Assembly (NCBI RefSeq): GCF_039543525.1
Contig: NZ_BAABJX010000020.1
Location: 248,001 to 312,000 of the forward strand
Reading direction: 5' to 3'
DNA from: Algivirga pacifica
GTDB taxonomy: Bacteria; Bacteroidota; Bacteroidia; Cytophagales; Flammeovirgaceae
Length of the DNA stretch: 64,000 nucleotides
The notes beneath the pieces were generated by a model that saw nothing but the letters and a program-made list of their open reading frames with translations, ran no database searches and was not told the origin of the DNA. The position numbers and the translations under genes are program-made. Each line of letters opens with the position of its first letter. Position 1 is the stretch's first letter. This document shows, piece after piece, positions 17,317-26,195 of the stretch.

Positions 17317-17787
17317 ATGACAACTCGAATACACTCCATTCTGCTACTACTTTTATTGTTATTTACAGGGTGCAACAACTCTGAAAGCACGACTACGCAT
17401 CACTCTCAAATTGACAAGCCTATTACAGACATTACTTACCAGGAAATTATTCAAAGAGTTTTAACGGGGGAAGGCAGCCTGGTCAATTATAGAGGAGAGG
17501 CTACCAGTACTGAGGCCAAGGCTAGTATTTCTTTGACGATCGACAAAGAAGGGGGAAATTGCAGTGACCTTCCTTGTGGTCAATGCGTGTACTTGAGCAA
17601 CCGGAGTAATACCCCTGTAAGAGTACTCGTACGTAGCCCATTTGAAATCGGTCCCTGGCATACCGATGCGATCAGTCTTTTTGAACTTGGACCAAGAGAA
17701 AAAGCATTAGTAGGCAACTCCCACTTCTGTCATGGAAAAATTGCCTACCCTGTGGAGCATTATATTATTGGAGCAGAATATATGTAA
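17317..17787 (+). CDS. Small secreted lipoprotein, unknown function
   Basis: 156 residues from the ATG that begins a lipoprotein signal (TTRIHSILLLLLLLFTGC), with lipidated Cys at about 18. The mature part is short, with four further Cys (NCSDLPCGQC...HFCHG) that probably form disulfides and a beta-rich middle (YLSNRSNTPVRVLVRSPFEIGP split over strands). I do not recognise the family. An in-frame start 60 nt earlier would put 20 polar residues before the signal and is therefore less likely. It is convergent with the rubredoxin gene, with 33 bp between the ends. Confidence 0.75.
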   Translation: MTTRIHSILLLLLLLFTGCNNSESTTTHHSQIDKPITDITYQEIIQRVLTGEGSLVNYRGEATSTEAKASISLTIDKEGGNCSDLPCGQCVYLSNRSNTPVRVLVRSPFEIGPWHTDAISLFELGPREKALVGNSHFCHGKIAYPVEHYIIGAEYM

Positions 17788-17820
17788 TTGAATCCTTGAG
17801 ATTTAATGGCTTAACGGTTC

Positions 17821-19254
17821 TTAGACCAAAGACATTTTTACAAATGCCTCCTTTTGGGTTCCGCAAACGGCACACTCATAGGTTTCTGGCAAAAGTGCAA
17901 AAGGGGTATTAGCGGAAACTCCTTGACTCAGATCTCCTAACATCTCGTCATAAATCGTCAGGCAACTCGGACATTGGTAATTGGAGTGTCCTTTATCATC
18001 CAGGAGTTCTATTTCTCCTGACATTAAGGAAGGTGTTTCCAATTGCTCATAGTACATATAACTCACCTCTACCATCAAGGCTGGTAATACTTCTTTTCTC
18101 ACCCCTTTGGCATAATAAAGATACTCAGCGGTATTGGGATCAAACCTTTTGGCATACAGTATATTGTATGTATCCTGCTGCCATTGCTCATGATTCAATG
18201 CTCGCTCAATCACCACTGTCGTAAACAAGATCATAGGCTGTGTCTTCACCGTAAACGTCAATCCATAGGTACTGATATCTTGCTGATCCAACGCCCTAAC
18301 CAGATAGTTCTTCAGCTCCAACGCTTCTTGATCCAGTACAGGCATATGCCAGTTCAGTTCCAGGGAAGAGTGTCTTACATTCAAGCCATATTTTCCTAAA
18401 AGCTTCTCCCAGATAATTCTTTGCGTGCTATCGATTCCCTTCACCAGAAATGATTTCCATGGAGTCATGGTGATCTTTCCTATTTTGGTATCCTGACACA
18501 GTAGGCACAATACTTTTAAGAAATCAATATCATAAGCGTTATTTCTCCAATACAAGCCTAGCCAATACTTTCCATCGGGCAGTCGGTTCATCCCCTCATA
18601 ATAAGGGAAAGGCGTTAGCGGTAGACGTAAGGCTTTCTGTACCGGAAACGTATTAATCGTCAATTGCTCTTGCAGCTTTTTCCATGCATTGGACCAATCG
18701 GTATTCTGTTGGAGCAAATCTTTTTCCTCCAGGTAACGAGCCACCTTGCAAAGGTCATCACTATAGATCAAAAATGGACTTCTTGATAATACCTCCTGTT
18801 CTTTTAGTGTACGCACATAACAATACCAGTAATTCTCCGTCTCTGAGGCTATGAAGTTGACCTGTCCTGTAAATAGAGGTACCATCGTCTGCTTGGGATC
18901 TACCAAATTGATTTTCAACCGAGGTTGGTAATCAAAGGTATCCAGAATATAATGATAGATATGGGGTGCCATCCAGTGGGTAGAGGCCATCACATCCAAA
19001 GCAGTATAAGAGCTTACGATATTTTGAGAGCCTTCTTCCTCACATTCATATTCGGTTTGAATGGATCGAAATGTTTCATCCAACATTCCTCTATTCTTAT
19101 TGGAGATCGGAAATAAAATATCTTGTCTTGATCCAAAGTGAATATAATCAGTTCCCAAGTCTTTGGCTGTCGTAATGACTTTTAAGAGGTCTCCGGGAGA
19201 GATAATTCCTCCCTTGACGAAGACTCGGACTAAATCTTTTTTCTGTACAATCAT
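17821..19254 (-). CDS. Nitrite/sulfite-reductase-like half-domain fused to C-terminal rubredoxin
   Basis: 477 residues. The N-terminal segment (about 8-60: VFVKGGIISPGDLLKVITTA, then DYIHFGSRQDILFPI) looks like the ferredoxin-like half-domain of siroheme nitrite/sulfite reductases, and NIVSSYTALDV resembles the start of the catalytic domain. The Cys clusters that hold siroheme-4Fe4S are absent, so it is not an active reductase of that type. The last 50 residues form a rubredoxin with CPSC and CAVC iron ligands. It lies last in the minus-strand run after nasA. The simplest inference is an electron carrier or assembly partner for nitrate/nitrite reduction. I recall similar rubredoxin-domain proteins in Bacteroidota nitrate loci but know of no assigned function. 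Confidence 0.8.
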   Translation of the reverse strand: MIVQKKDLVRVFVKGGIISPGDLLKVITTAKDLGTDYIHFGSRQDILFPISNKNRGMLDETFRSIQTEYECEEEGSQNIVSSYTALDVMASTHWMAPHIYHYILDTFDYQPRLKINLVDPKQTMVPLFTGQVNFIASETENYWYCYVRTLKEQEVLSRSPFLIYSDDLCKVARYLEEKDLLQQNTDWSNAWKKLQEQLTINTFPVQKALRLPLTPFPYYEGMNRLPDGKYWLGLYWRNNAYDIDFLKVLCLLCQDTKIGKITMTPWKSFLVKGIDSTQRIIWEKLLGKYGLNVRHSSLELNWHMPVLDQEALELKNYLVRALDQQDISTYGLTFTVKTQPMILFTTVVIERALNHEQWQQDTYNILYAKRFDPNTAEYLYYAKGVRKEVLPALMVEVSYMYYEQLETPSLMSGEIELLDDKGHSNYQCPSCLTIYDEMLGDLSQGVSANTPFALLPETYECAVCGTQKEAFVKMSLV

Positions 19255-19268
19255 GGTCTTCTTACTTT

Positions 19269-19423
19269 GTTGAATCCGTTACACGGCGTCTCAAATTCCA
19301 CCTTCGGTGAGTTGATTCGTTGATTCGAGTTGAACTGTTTACTGAGTTCAATCAACAAATCAACTCGATTCAACGAGCGAAGCTCAATTCAACTCACCAA
19401 AGGTGAAATTCAACGATTCAACA
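19269..19423. repeat. Modular GTTGA palindrome, copy 1
   Basis: Imperfect long palindrome between nasA and the rubredoxin gene. It runs from GTTGAATCC to CGATTCAAC with inner mini-hairpins CACCTTCGGTG and GAGCGAAGCTC separated by GTTGA or TCAAC pentamers. See also 26038, 28811, 28923, 41789, 44334 and 62226. Confidence 0.85.
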
Positions 19424-19462
19424 TATGTTGTGATGGTTAACTTCTTAGTACTATTATTATAC

Positions 19463-22400
19463 TTATTGATGGACTTTTTGGGCAGCATCCAATATATCCT
19501 TCACCTCAGGCTTACAGCTACCACATCCCAATCCGGCTCCTGTCTTCTCGCAAAGCTGTTTATAGTCTGTACATCCTTCCTGTATGGCAGCTTCGATATT
19601 ACCGGAACCTACATTTCCACAAGAACAAACCAAACTTCCTATTACCGTTCGTTGCTCTCCTTTTCCTCTAAGCAATTCCGAGCGTTTCTCTGAGAGCTCT
19701 ATCTCTTCACTAATCAACGCTTTAAACTCAGGAAACTCTGCCTTGTCCCCCATCAATATTGCCCCGACTAAACGGTCCTTATGGACGATACATTTCTTGT
19801 AATAACGCTGCGCTTGATCTAAGAGTACTACTTCCTCATACCCCTTCGCTTCTGCAGGAACTTCTACCATTCCCAAGGAACATAAATCAAAGGTAGAAAA
19901 CTTCAGGATATTCATAGAAACGGTCCCTTTGTATAAGCTTAATTGATCTCCGGCAATATATCGCGCGACAACATCAGCCATTTCTTCTGCCGCGGCTGTT
20001 GTCCCATTCAGCTTTTGCTCAAACTCGGCTACCTCACCAATCGCATACACCTGAGGATCTGAGGTTTGCAGATAGGCATTGACCAACATTCCCCTACCGG
20101 TAGATAGCCCTGCTTCCTTGCCTAATGCAACATTTGGACGAGTACCTATAGCATAAACGACTGCATCACAAATCAATTGCTTACCACTTTTCAGCTGCAC
20201 TTCAGCCTGTTTATGCTCTTCCTGATAAGTTACCTTGTGTACTTGATCGTTGGTATACACCTGTACCCCCAATTCTTCTACGTATTCTCTCAGTAACTTA
20301 CTGGCCATAGGATCCAATTGACGCTCCATTAAGCGAGAAGATAACTGCACAATCGTCACCTCTACGTCCATCTCCCTTAAAGCCGCTGCCAACTCCAATC
20401 CTAGTAAACCACCCCCTACGATCATCACATGCCCTTGTCGATTGATATAGGACTTAAGCGCATCGGCATTGGCTTTGCTACGCATGGTAAATACACAAGG
20501 AAGGTGAATTGGCGCATCTGGTGGCAAAAATGCACTACTCCCGGTGGCCATAATCAGGTGATCATAGCTATACTCCTGTCCTCGATCATCAACAATATGC
20601 TTGGAGGATCGATCTATTTTCGTAATACTAGTCCCTACATAGATAGAAGCATTCAGGGCCTCAAACTCTCCCTTTCGGAACTTCAATAGGTCGTCAAATA
20701 GTAATTGCTCATTGACATATTCAGGCAACAACACTCGATCATAAAAAGGTATTTCCTCCTTGGAGAATACTAAAATCTCATCCTCTTGATTCAAGGTTCG
20801 GTAAGTCATCAAGAAGCGGTGCGCTGCTGCTCCGGCTCCTATAATCACTATCCGCTGCTTTGGCTTTTGGTATAAGGTCACCTCTACCGCTGAGTACTTA
20901 AAGTCTGGTTCCTTGGATACGGGATCGATATTCCTACTCGTCAAGTTATTGGTACGGGCAAAGGCACTGGAAAGAATCTTTCCCCAATGCATCGGCAGAA
21001 ACACTACTCCCTTTCGGATTTTATCCGACAATGTAGCATTCACCTGTACCTCTCCACGATCGTTCCGTATCACCACGATACTCCCTTCCTTGATTCCTCT
21101 TCGTGCTGCATCCTCTGGATGTATTTCCAGAAAGGGTTTATCAATATGCTTACTCAGACGATTGACTTTTCCAGTACGGGTCATGGTATGCCACTGATCC
21201 CGAATACGTCCTGTGGTCAACACCAAAGGATAATCCTCCGTCAGCATATCGGAATGTCCCTTATTTGCCCCTACATGCAGTTTAGCTTTTCCATCTGCTG
21301 TATAAAATTGATGGTCTGTGAATAAGCGAGTGGTTCCCTCTTGTGTTACTTTATTAAAAGGCCATTGCACAGAGCGCTTTTCTTGAAGAATGGCATAGGT
21401 CAATCCCTCAATATCAATATTGGTTCCCTTGGTTAAGCGGGTATATTCCAGGAATACCTCCTCGGCATTTTGGTAATCAAACCCATGATAGCCCATCTGC
21501 TTGGCAAAGCGAAGTAAGATTTCCAAGTCAGGCAATGCTTCTCCCGGAGCATCTACCACTTTAGGTAAGTAACTGATTCGACGTTCTGAGTTGGTCATTG
21601 TACCTTCCTTCTCCAGCCAACCTGCTGCAGGAAGTACTAAGTCCGCAAAAGCAACCGTATCTGAACGTCCAGAAATATCCTGTACGATCACAAAACGTGC
21701 TTTTTTCAGTGCCCTTTCCACTAAGGCCGTATCCGGCAAGCTCACCATAGGATTGGTACAGACAATCCAGATCGCCTTCATATCCCCCCTATCCAACGCT
21801 TCAAACATCTGTGTAGCGGTATACCCTGGATTAGGGGAAATCTCCGGTACTCCCCAAAAATCAGCTACTTCTTGACGATGATCTGGGTTCATCAAATCAC
21901 GGTGTGCCGCCAGCAGACTGGCCATACCCCCTACCTCTCGTCCTCCCATAGCATTAGGTTGCCCTGTTAGGGAAAATGGTCCTGCTCCCGGTTTACCAAT
22001 CTGCCCAGTAATCAAGTTAAGCGCCAATAAAGAAAGGTTTTTATCGGTTCCCTGCGCACTTTGGTTGAGCCCCATGGTCCACATCGTCAAAAAGCCTTCG
22101 GACTCTCCCATCATACGGGCAGCCTTTACAATCAGCATGGGATCTAGATCACAAGTGGTCGCATACTGCTCCAGCGTATATTGCATCACCTGATCCCGAT
22201 ACGCCTCATACCCTTGTACATGCTTCTCTATAAAATCCACATCCAAGTAGCCTTCCTCTATTAGAATACGTCCAAGGGCGTGATGTAAAGCGGTATCCGT
22301 ACCAGGTCGTAAAGGCAGGTAGATATCGGCCAAAGCGGCCGTCTGTGTTTTGCGTGGATCGGCCACAATCAACTTTACATCAGGGTTGTTTTCCTTATGT

Positions 22401-22972
22401 TGCTCAATACGCCTAAACAAAATGGGATGGCACCAGGCAGGGTTAGCCCCCGTAATAAAAAAAGTATCTGCCAGCTCAATATCTTCATAGGCGATCGGCA
22501 CAGTATCCTCTCCCACCGTTTTGGCATAGCCTGCTACCGCTGAACTCATACACAGCCGGGAGTTGGTATCAATATTATTTGTCCCCCAGAATCCTTTGGT
22601 CAGCTTATTAGCAATATAATACTCCTCTGTCAAGCATTGCCCGGAGACATACATCCCTACCGAATCAGGCCCGAAGCGATCAATCAGGGAACGAAAAACG
22701 GCGGCTCCCCTTTTGATCGCCGTATCCCAGTCGACTCGCTGTAGCTCATGGTTCCGGCTCCAACGCATTTGGGGATACAACAAGCGATCTTGCTGCTCCT
22801 CGACTACGTAGTTAAGTGTTCTTCCTTTGGAGCAAAGCATTCCCCGATTCACCGGGTAAGTTTCCTCTCCTTTAAGTTTTAGTTTTCCTTTGGGGTCTTT
22901 CTCTATCTCAATTCCGCATCCCACACCACAATAGGAGCAAGTTGTTTGATAAGTAGCTGTATTCTTATTCAT
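19463..22972 (-). CDS. nasA: Assimilatory nitrate reductase fused to NirB-like FAD and [2Fe-2S] domains
   Basis: 1169 residues. The N-terminal [4Fe-4S] domain has C12, C15, C19 and C47. The Mo-bisMGD catalytic domain (about 60-550) carries the Nas/Nap-type molybdenum ligand C141 in NSRLCMSSAVAGY. The dinucleotide-binding domain follows (about 555-675, TTGRIRDQWHTMTRTGKVNR). At about 690-1000 comes a pyridine-nucleotide-disulfide oxidoreductase module (RIVIIGAGAAAHRF for FAD, MIVGGGLLGLELAAAL for NAD(P)H). The C-terminus is a BFD-like [2Fe-2S] domain (VCSCGNVGSGN...GCGSCKP). It reduces nitrate to nitrite in the cytoplasm. The fusion merges what Bacillus and Klebsiella split into two subunits and suggests direct NAD(P)H use. 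A TAAGTA-N4-TACTTA site lies 50 bp upstream of its start. Confidence 0.94.
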   Translation of the reverse strand: MNKNTATYQTTCSYCGVGCGIEIEKDPKGKLKLKGEETYPVNRGMLCSKGRTLNYVVEEQQDRLLYPQMRWSRNHELQRVDWDTAIKRGAAVFRSLIDRFGPDSVGMYVSGQCLTEEYYIANKLTKGFWGTNNIDTNSRLCMSSAVAGYAKTVGEDTVPIAYEDIELADTFFITGANPAWCHPILFRRIEQHKENNPDVKLIVADPRKTQTAALADIYLPLRPGTDTALHHALGRILIEEGYLDVDFIEKHVQGYEAYRDQVMQYTLEQYATTCDLDPMLIVKAARMMGESEGFLTMWTMGLNQSAQGTDKNLSLLALNLITGQIGKPGAGPFSLTGQPNAMGGREVGGMASLLAAHRDLMNPDHRQEVADFWGVPEISPNPGYTATQMFEALDRGDMKAIWIVCTNPMVSLPDTALVERALKKARFVIVQDISGRSDTVAFADLVLPAAGWLEKEGTMTNSERRISYLPKVVDAPGEALPDLEILLRFAKQMGYHGFDYQNAEEVFLEYTRLTKGTNIDIEGLTYAILQEKRSVQWPFNKVTQEGTTRLFTDHQFYTADGKAKLHVGANKGHSDMLTEDYPLVLTTGRIRDQWHTMTRTGKVNRLSKHIDKPFLEIHPEDAARRGIKEGSIVVIRNDRGEVQVNATLSDKIRKGVVFLPMHWGKILSSAFARTNNLTSRNIDPVSKEPDFKYSAVEVTLYQKPKQRIVIIGAGAAAHRFLMTYRTLNQEDEILVFSKEEIPFYDRVLLPEYVNEQLLFDDLLKFRKGEFEALNASIYVGTSITKIDRSSKHIVDDRGQEYSYDHLIMATGSSAFLPPDAPIHLPCVFTMRSKANADALKSYINRQGHVMIVGGGLLGLELAAALREMDVEVTIVQLSSRLMERQLDPMASKLLREYVEELGVQVYTNDQVHKVTYQEEHKQAEVQLKSGKQLICDAVVYAIGTRPNVALGKEAGLSTGRGMLVNAYLQTSDPQVYAIGEVAEFEQKLNGTTAAAEEMADVVARYIAGDQLSLYKGTVSMNILKFSTFDLCSLGMVEVPAEAKGYEEVVLLDQAQRYYKKCIVHKDRLVGAILMGDKAEFPEFKALISEEIELSEKRSELLRGKGEQRTVIGSLVCSCGNVGSGNIEAAIQEGCTDYKQLCEKTGAGLGCGSCKPEVKDILDAAQKVHQ

Positions 22973-23022
22973 AGTATTACTATTGCATCGTCATAAGGAT
23001 ACAGCCAATATACGAAATAAAT

Positions 23023-23038
23023 TAAGTAATTATACTTA
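23023..23038. promoter_or_regulatory. Candidate nitrate-regulon operator upstream of nasA
   Basis: TAAGTA-ATTA-TACTTA, perfect 6-bp arms with a 4-nt spacer, 50 nt before the nasA start codon. A third inverted heptamer (ATAAGTA, 23047-23053) follows. The right arm reads TACTTAT, matching the Escherichia coli NarL heptamer TACYYMT. Confidence 0.6.
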
Positions 23039-23099
23039 TTTTAAAAATAAGTAGTGCTGAATTTAAGGAAACTGTTGCCGTAGATAGAAACACTATTTT

Positions 23100-24176
23100 C
23101 TAAAATCCGATTCCCCTCTTGGGCTTATTCTTAAATTCTTTTTGTGTAGCCCCATAGATATTTGACAAGGTCAGTTCAGTATCCTGAGAAGTATACCCTA
23201 ACTCCGAGAGTAATTCATTCGTTTTTTCCTTCGTCAATTCCTTAAACTCATACTTAGCGATCATCCTACCTTTTCTTAGCAATGCTCCATCAATAGAAGA
23301 CAAACTTGTATTGAATGTACAAATCACCTTAATGTTCAAGTAATCACTAAATAACCCATCTGTCAATTGCAGTATGGTAGAAACCACAGAGTCCTCGTTC
23401 ACTTGTTCTCGGGTCTTGAGTACTTTTTCTGCATCTTCAATGACTAAAACTGCATTTCGCTGCTTTAGCAAGAAAGTGATGAAATCAGGATCTAACAGGT
23501 TGTTTACAAACTCATTCTGAACAAAAATAAAATTGAGATTTTTAAAATTGGTAATCAGGTGCTTAATATAGGTAGTCTTTCCTGTGCCGGGTTCTCCATA
23601 AAATAATATTAAGCCTGATTGCTGCTGTTCAAAAGCTGCCTGAACCTCTTCATGAACTTCTAAAAAATCATCATTATAATTTTGCTTCAAGTCCAAAGCA
23701 ACTTGTTCTGTCCTCACTTCCTCAGTATTAAAATCAGAATGTCTCTTTGTTAACACCTTAAAGGTTGGCGCCCTCTTAAGCCCGAAACTTTTTCTAAGCA
23801 TATGGTTCGTATCCAGCACCCACTTTTCAAGTGCTACATCCTGACAGTGATAAAGAAAGTCAATATAAAATGTATCATTTTCAAGATTAATATAAATAAG
23901 GCATTTGCCAGATGTCCCCTTAAAGATTAACTCATAAGGATAGTCCTGCATAAAATCGGAGTTACTGGAGTCTTCCGTCGACCAATTTTTGAAAACCAAC
24001 TCAAACCCCATATTATAGAGGTCTAACACATCCATCACTTTCTGATAATTTTCTCTAGAAGAAATTAACGGCGTCTTAAATACGAGTGATGACGGGAGTT
24101 CTTTATAGATTAAGGTAAAGTAAGCGTCTCTTCCAAAATCATTATAGCTATCAAAGGCTTTTAAAAGTTCTGACAT
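23100..24176 (-). CDS. AAA+ ATPase, unknown function
   Basis: 358 residues. The N-terminal half (about 1-180) is not recognised. The AAA core follows: Walker A GEPGTGKTT near 198, Walker B AVLVIEDAE near 250, sensor-1 KVICTFNTS and an arginine-bearing LLRKGRMIAKYEFKELT, like the CDC48/BCS1 group. It lies between nasA and a putative outer-membrane protein, same strand, with 46 bp to the latter. Nothing links it directly to nitrate metabolism apart from position. It could be a remodelling or chaperone ATPase, or an unrelated insertion. Confidence 0.85.
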   Translation of the reverse strand: MSELLKAFDSYNDFGRDAYFTLIYKELPSSLVFKTPLISSRENYQKVMDVLDLYNMGFELVFKNWSTEDSSNSDFMQDYPYELIFKGTSGKCLIYINLENDTFYIDFLYHCQDVALEKWVLDTNHMLRKSFGLKRAPTFKVLTKRHSDFNTEEVRTEQVALDLKQNYNDDFLEVHEEVQAAFEQQQSGLILFYGEPGTGKTTYIKHLITNFKNLNFIFVQNEFVNNLLDPDFITFLLKQRNAVLVIEDAEKVLKTREQVNEDSVVSTILQLTDGLFSDYLNIKVICTFNTSLSSIDGALLRKGRMIAKYEFKELTKEKTNELLSELGYTSQDTELTLSNIYGATQKEFKNKPKRGIGF

Positions 24177-24222
24177 TTGGTAGTTATTTATTTTTTATAA
24201 GTTTTTAGGTAAAAAGGAAAGC

Positions 24223-25275
24223 TTACTTCCCAAATCGATAGGATAATGTCAAATTACTTCCATACTGAGACAAGTTAAACAGTGCTGTCTGACCATAAAC
24301 ATCCGCTCCTAGTGCCCATCGCTTATGAAGGTTCAACTGGGCTCCGACACTTGCATGAAAAATCGGCATAAACAACATATCACTACCTACCGTAATACGT
24401 GGCTGAATAAATTTTCCAGAAAACACATATTGAAATCTCAATGGAATAAAGTAGAATCTACTAGATGCATCTCCTTCCTCCTCATTATAAAAAGTAATGT
24501 TGTTTTGCAAAACCCCTACCTGTAGATATAAGTTTTCGTTGGCTTTAGGTAGCCAAAAAGATAGTAGTGCTCCTTGCTGTTGAACACTTCCTTTTCCTCT
24601 TGCCTCTTCCGCTTCTAACACAAACTCCCCTACTCCCCTGGAAAGCGCTACTTTCATTCTAAAAGGATACTTCTGCTTACCGTAAACTTCACAGATACCT
24701 TCGGGGCAATACAAATCATGATACTTTTTAGTCATCTTAATCAAACGACTCCTACTTAACGTATTACTTCGTTTAATTTGCTTGGATAGAATGTCTTGAT
24801 CGCCTAAGTAATCCTCCAGCATGGTAAGGTACTGCTTTTCCTTCACCAGAAACTCCTTACCATTTTGGATGACCGTCTTCTCCTTGTAGCGTAGTTCCAA
24901 TAAAGAATCCGTATCTCCCACTAAATAATGGTGTCCATTTTTATCCCTGAAATAATAAGCATCCTTTTCTCCATCCACCAAATATTCCACAAACTGCCTT
25001 CTATTTTCGAGTCCATAGACATATTTACTGATATAGTACTTTCCTCCTGTGAAACGGTAAGCTTTTAATTCCTCCGGAGAATAAGATGTTTGAGGAAGTG
25101 TATCATTTTTGAAAATACAGGAGGAGATACTCATCATATCACTCTGGTATTGGAGTTCTCCATAAATCGTATCATTTGCCATGGTAATGATATATCCATC
25201 TCTGTATTTACTCTGTGCAGATAAAAAAGTCTGCAAAAATAATAAGCAGCCAAAAAGAAAAAATAGGTATTTCAT
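24223..25275 (-). CDS. Secreted/outer-membrane protein of unknown function
   Basis: About 350 residues. The signal peptide (MKYLFFLFGCLLFLQTFLSAQ) is followed by a beta-rich N-terminal region (DGYIITMANDTIYGELQYQ, a Bacteroidota motif of unknown role), a basic middle (about 150-190) and C-terminal strands consistent with a small beta-barrel (QPRITVGSDMLFMPIFHASV, ending LTLSYRFGK). The real start is the ATG one codon after an in-frame TTG. It sits 42 bp downstream of the response-regulator gene and could be co-transcribed with it. Confidence 0.8.
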   Translation of the reverse strand: MKYLFFLFGCLLFLQTFLSAQSKYRDGYIITMANDTIYGELQYQSDMMSISSCIFKNDTLPQTSYSPEELKAYRFTGGKYYISKYVYGLENRRQFVEYLVDGEKDAYYFRDKNGHHYLVGDTDSLLELRYKEKTVIQNGKEFLVKEKQYLTMLEDYLGDQDILSKQIKRSNTLSRSRLIKMTKKYHDLYCPEGICEVYGKQKYPFRMKVALSRGVGEFVLEAEEARGKGSVQQQGALLSFWLPKANENLYLQVGVLQNNITFYNEEEGDASSRFYFIPLRFQYVFSGKFIQPRITVGSDMLFMPIFHASVGAQLNLHKRWALGADVYGQTALFNLSQYGSNLTLSYRFGK

Positions 25276-25317
25276 CAATCTAAAAAATAAGTTATTGGGA
25301 TAAATGGTTGGTTGTCT

Positions 25318-26007
25318 TTAATCAACCAATTTCTTTAAAGAAGCATGTGCATTCACTTTCTTCACCAGCTCCAATGCAGACTTTACTTCCAGCTTTTTCA
25401 TAATATTAAAACGGTGCGCTTCAATCGTCCTTATAGATTTAGAAAGTTTCAGGGCGATATCCTTACTACTCATCCCATCCACCACATAACGCAGGATTTC
25501 CGTTTCCCTTTTGGTGAGGGCAAAATCCACTTCTTCTGTCTCTTCCGTTCCTTTTGCCTTTTGTGGAGCTGGACTCCCTTGCTGTCGTAAGAACTGATTG
25601 ACCAACACTTCTGAAACGGCACCACTAAAATACTTACTCCCAGCATAAACGGTATTGATTGCCTTCAGGAACTCCTCATTTCCAGCATCTTTCAAAACAT
25701 ACCCTAGCGCCCCTTTACGAACAGCTTCCAGAATATATTCTTCATCCTCATGCATAGATAGGATGAGCACCTTTGCTTGGGGATCTTGCTTGATTAAATG
25801 TTCTGTCGCTTCAATCCCATTCATCTTGGGCATACGAATATCCATCACTACGACGTCAGGTTGCAATAACTTGTACTTCTCCAGCGCTTCTTCTCCATCG
25901 GAAGCCTCGTCCAGTACGTCTATGTTACTTTCCTGATCCAATAACATTTTAATCCCATGTCGAACAATGACATGATCGTCCACTAATAGTAATTTTATTT
26001 TGTTCAT
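25318..26007 (-). CDS. NarL/FixJ-family response regulator
   Basis: 229 residues. Receiver domain 1-120 with D10-D11 and phospho-acceptor D56 (VVVMDIRMPKMNG), a linker (about 140-160), and a LuxR-type helix-turn-helix (LTKRETEILRYVVDGMSSKD, then TIEAHRFNIMKKLEV). Its kinase partner is encoded 188 bp upstream on the same strand with a NarX-like input domain, so it probably regulates the surrounding nitrate genes. The shared TACTTAT-containing inverted sites upstream of nasA, nirB, cobA and narK are its most likely targets (inference). Confidence 0.92.
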   Translation of the reverse strand: MNKIKLLLVDDHVIVRHGIKMLLDQESNIDVLDEASDGEEALEKYKLLQPDVVVMDIRMPKMNGIEATEHLIKQDPQAKVLILSMHEDEEYILEAVRKGALGYVLKDAGNEEFLKAINTVYAGSKYFSGAVSEVLVNQFLRQQGSPAPQKAKGTEETEEVDFALTKRETEILRYVVDGMSSKDIALKLSKSIRTIEAHRFNIMKKLEVKSALELVKKVNAHASLKKLVD

Positions 26008-26037
26008 TTGTGATCTTTATATATGGTTATGTTCATG

Positions 26038-26191
26038 TTGAATCGTTGATTTGTTGAATTGAGCTTCGCTCGTTGATTCGAGTTGATGTGTTGTATGAGG
26101 ATTAATACATATCAATCAGCAGTTCAACTCGAATCAACGAGCGAAGCTCAATTCAACTCAGCAGCTTGCTGCTGAAATTCAACGATTCAAC
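26038..26191. repeat. Modular GTTGA palindrome, copy 2
   Basis: Lies between the histidine kinase and response regulator genes. Outer arms GTTGAATCGTTGA / TCAACGATTCAAC; inner mini-hairpins GAGCTTCGCTC, its reverse copy GAGCGAAGCTC, and AGCAGCTTGCTGCT. It may attenuate or process the message between the two genes. Confidence 0.88.
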
Positions 26192-26195
26192 AATA

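Noticed and set aside
17821..19254. An active siroheme nitrite or sulfite reductase
   Set aside because: The C-x5-C and C-x3-C clusters that hold siroheme and [4Fe-4S] (present in NirB at 29149-31641) are missing.
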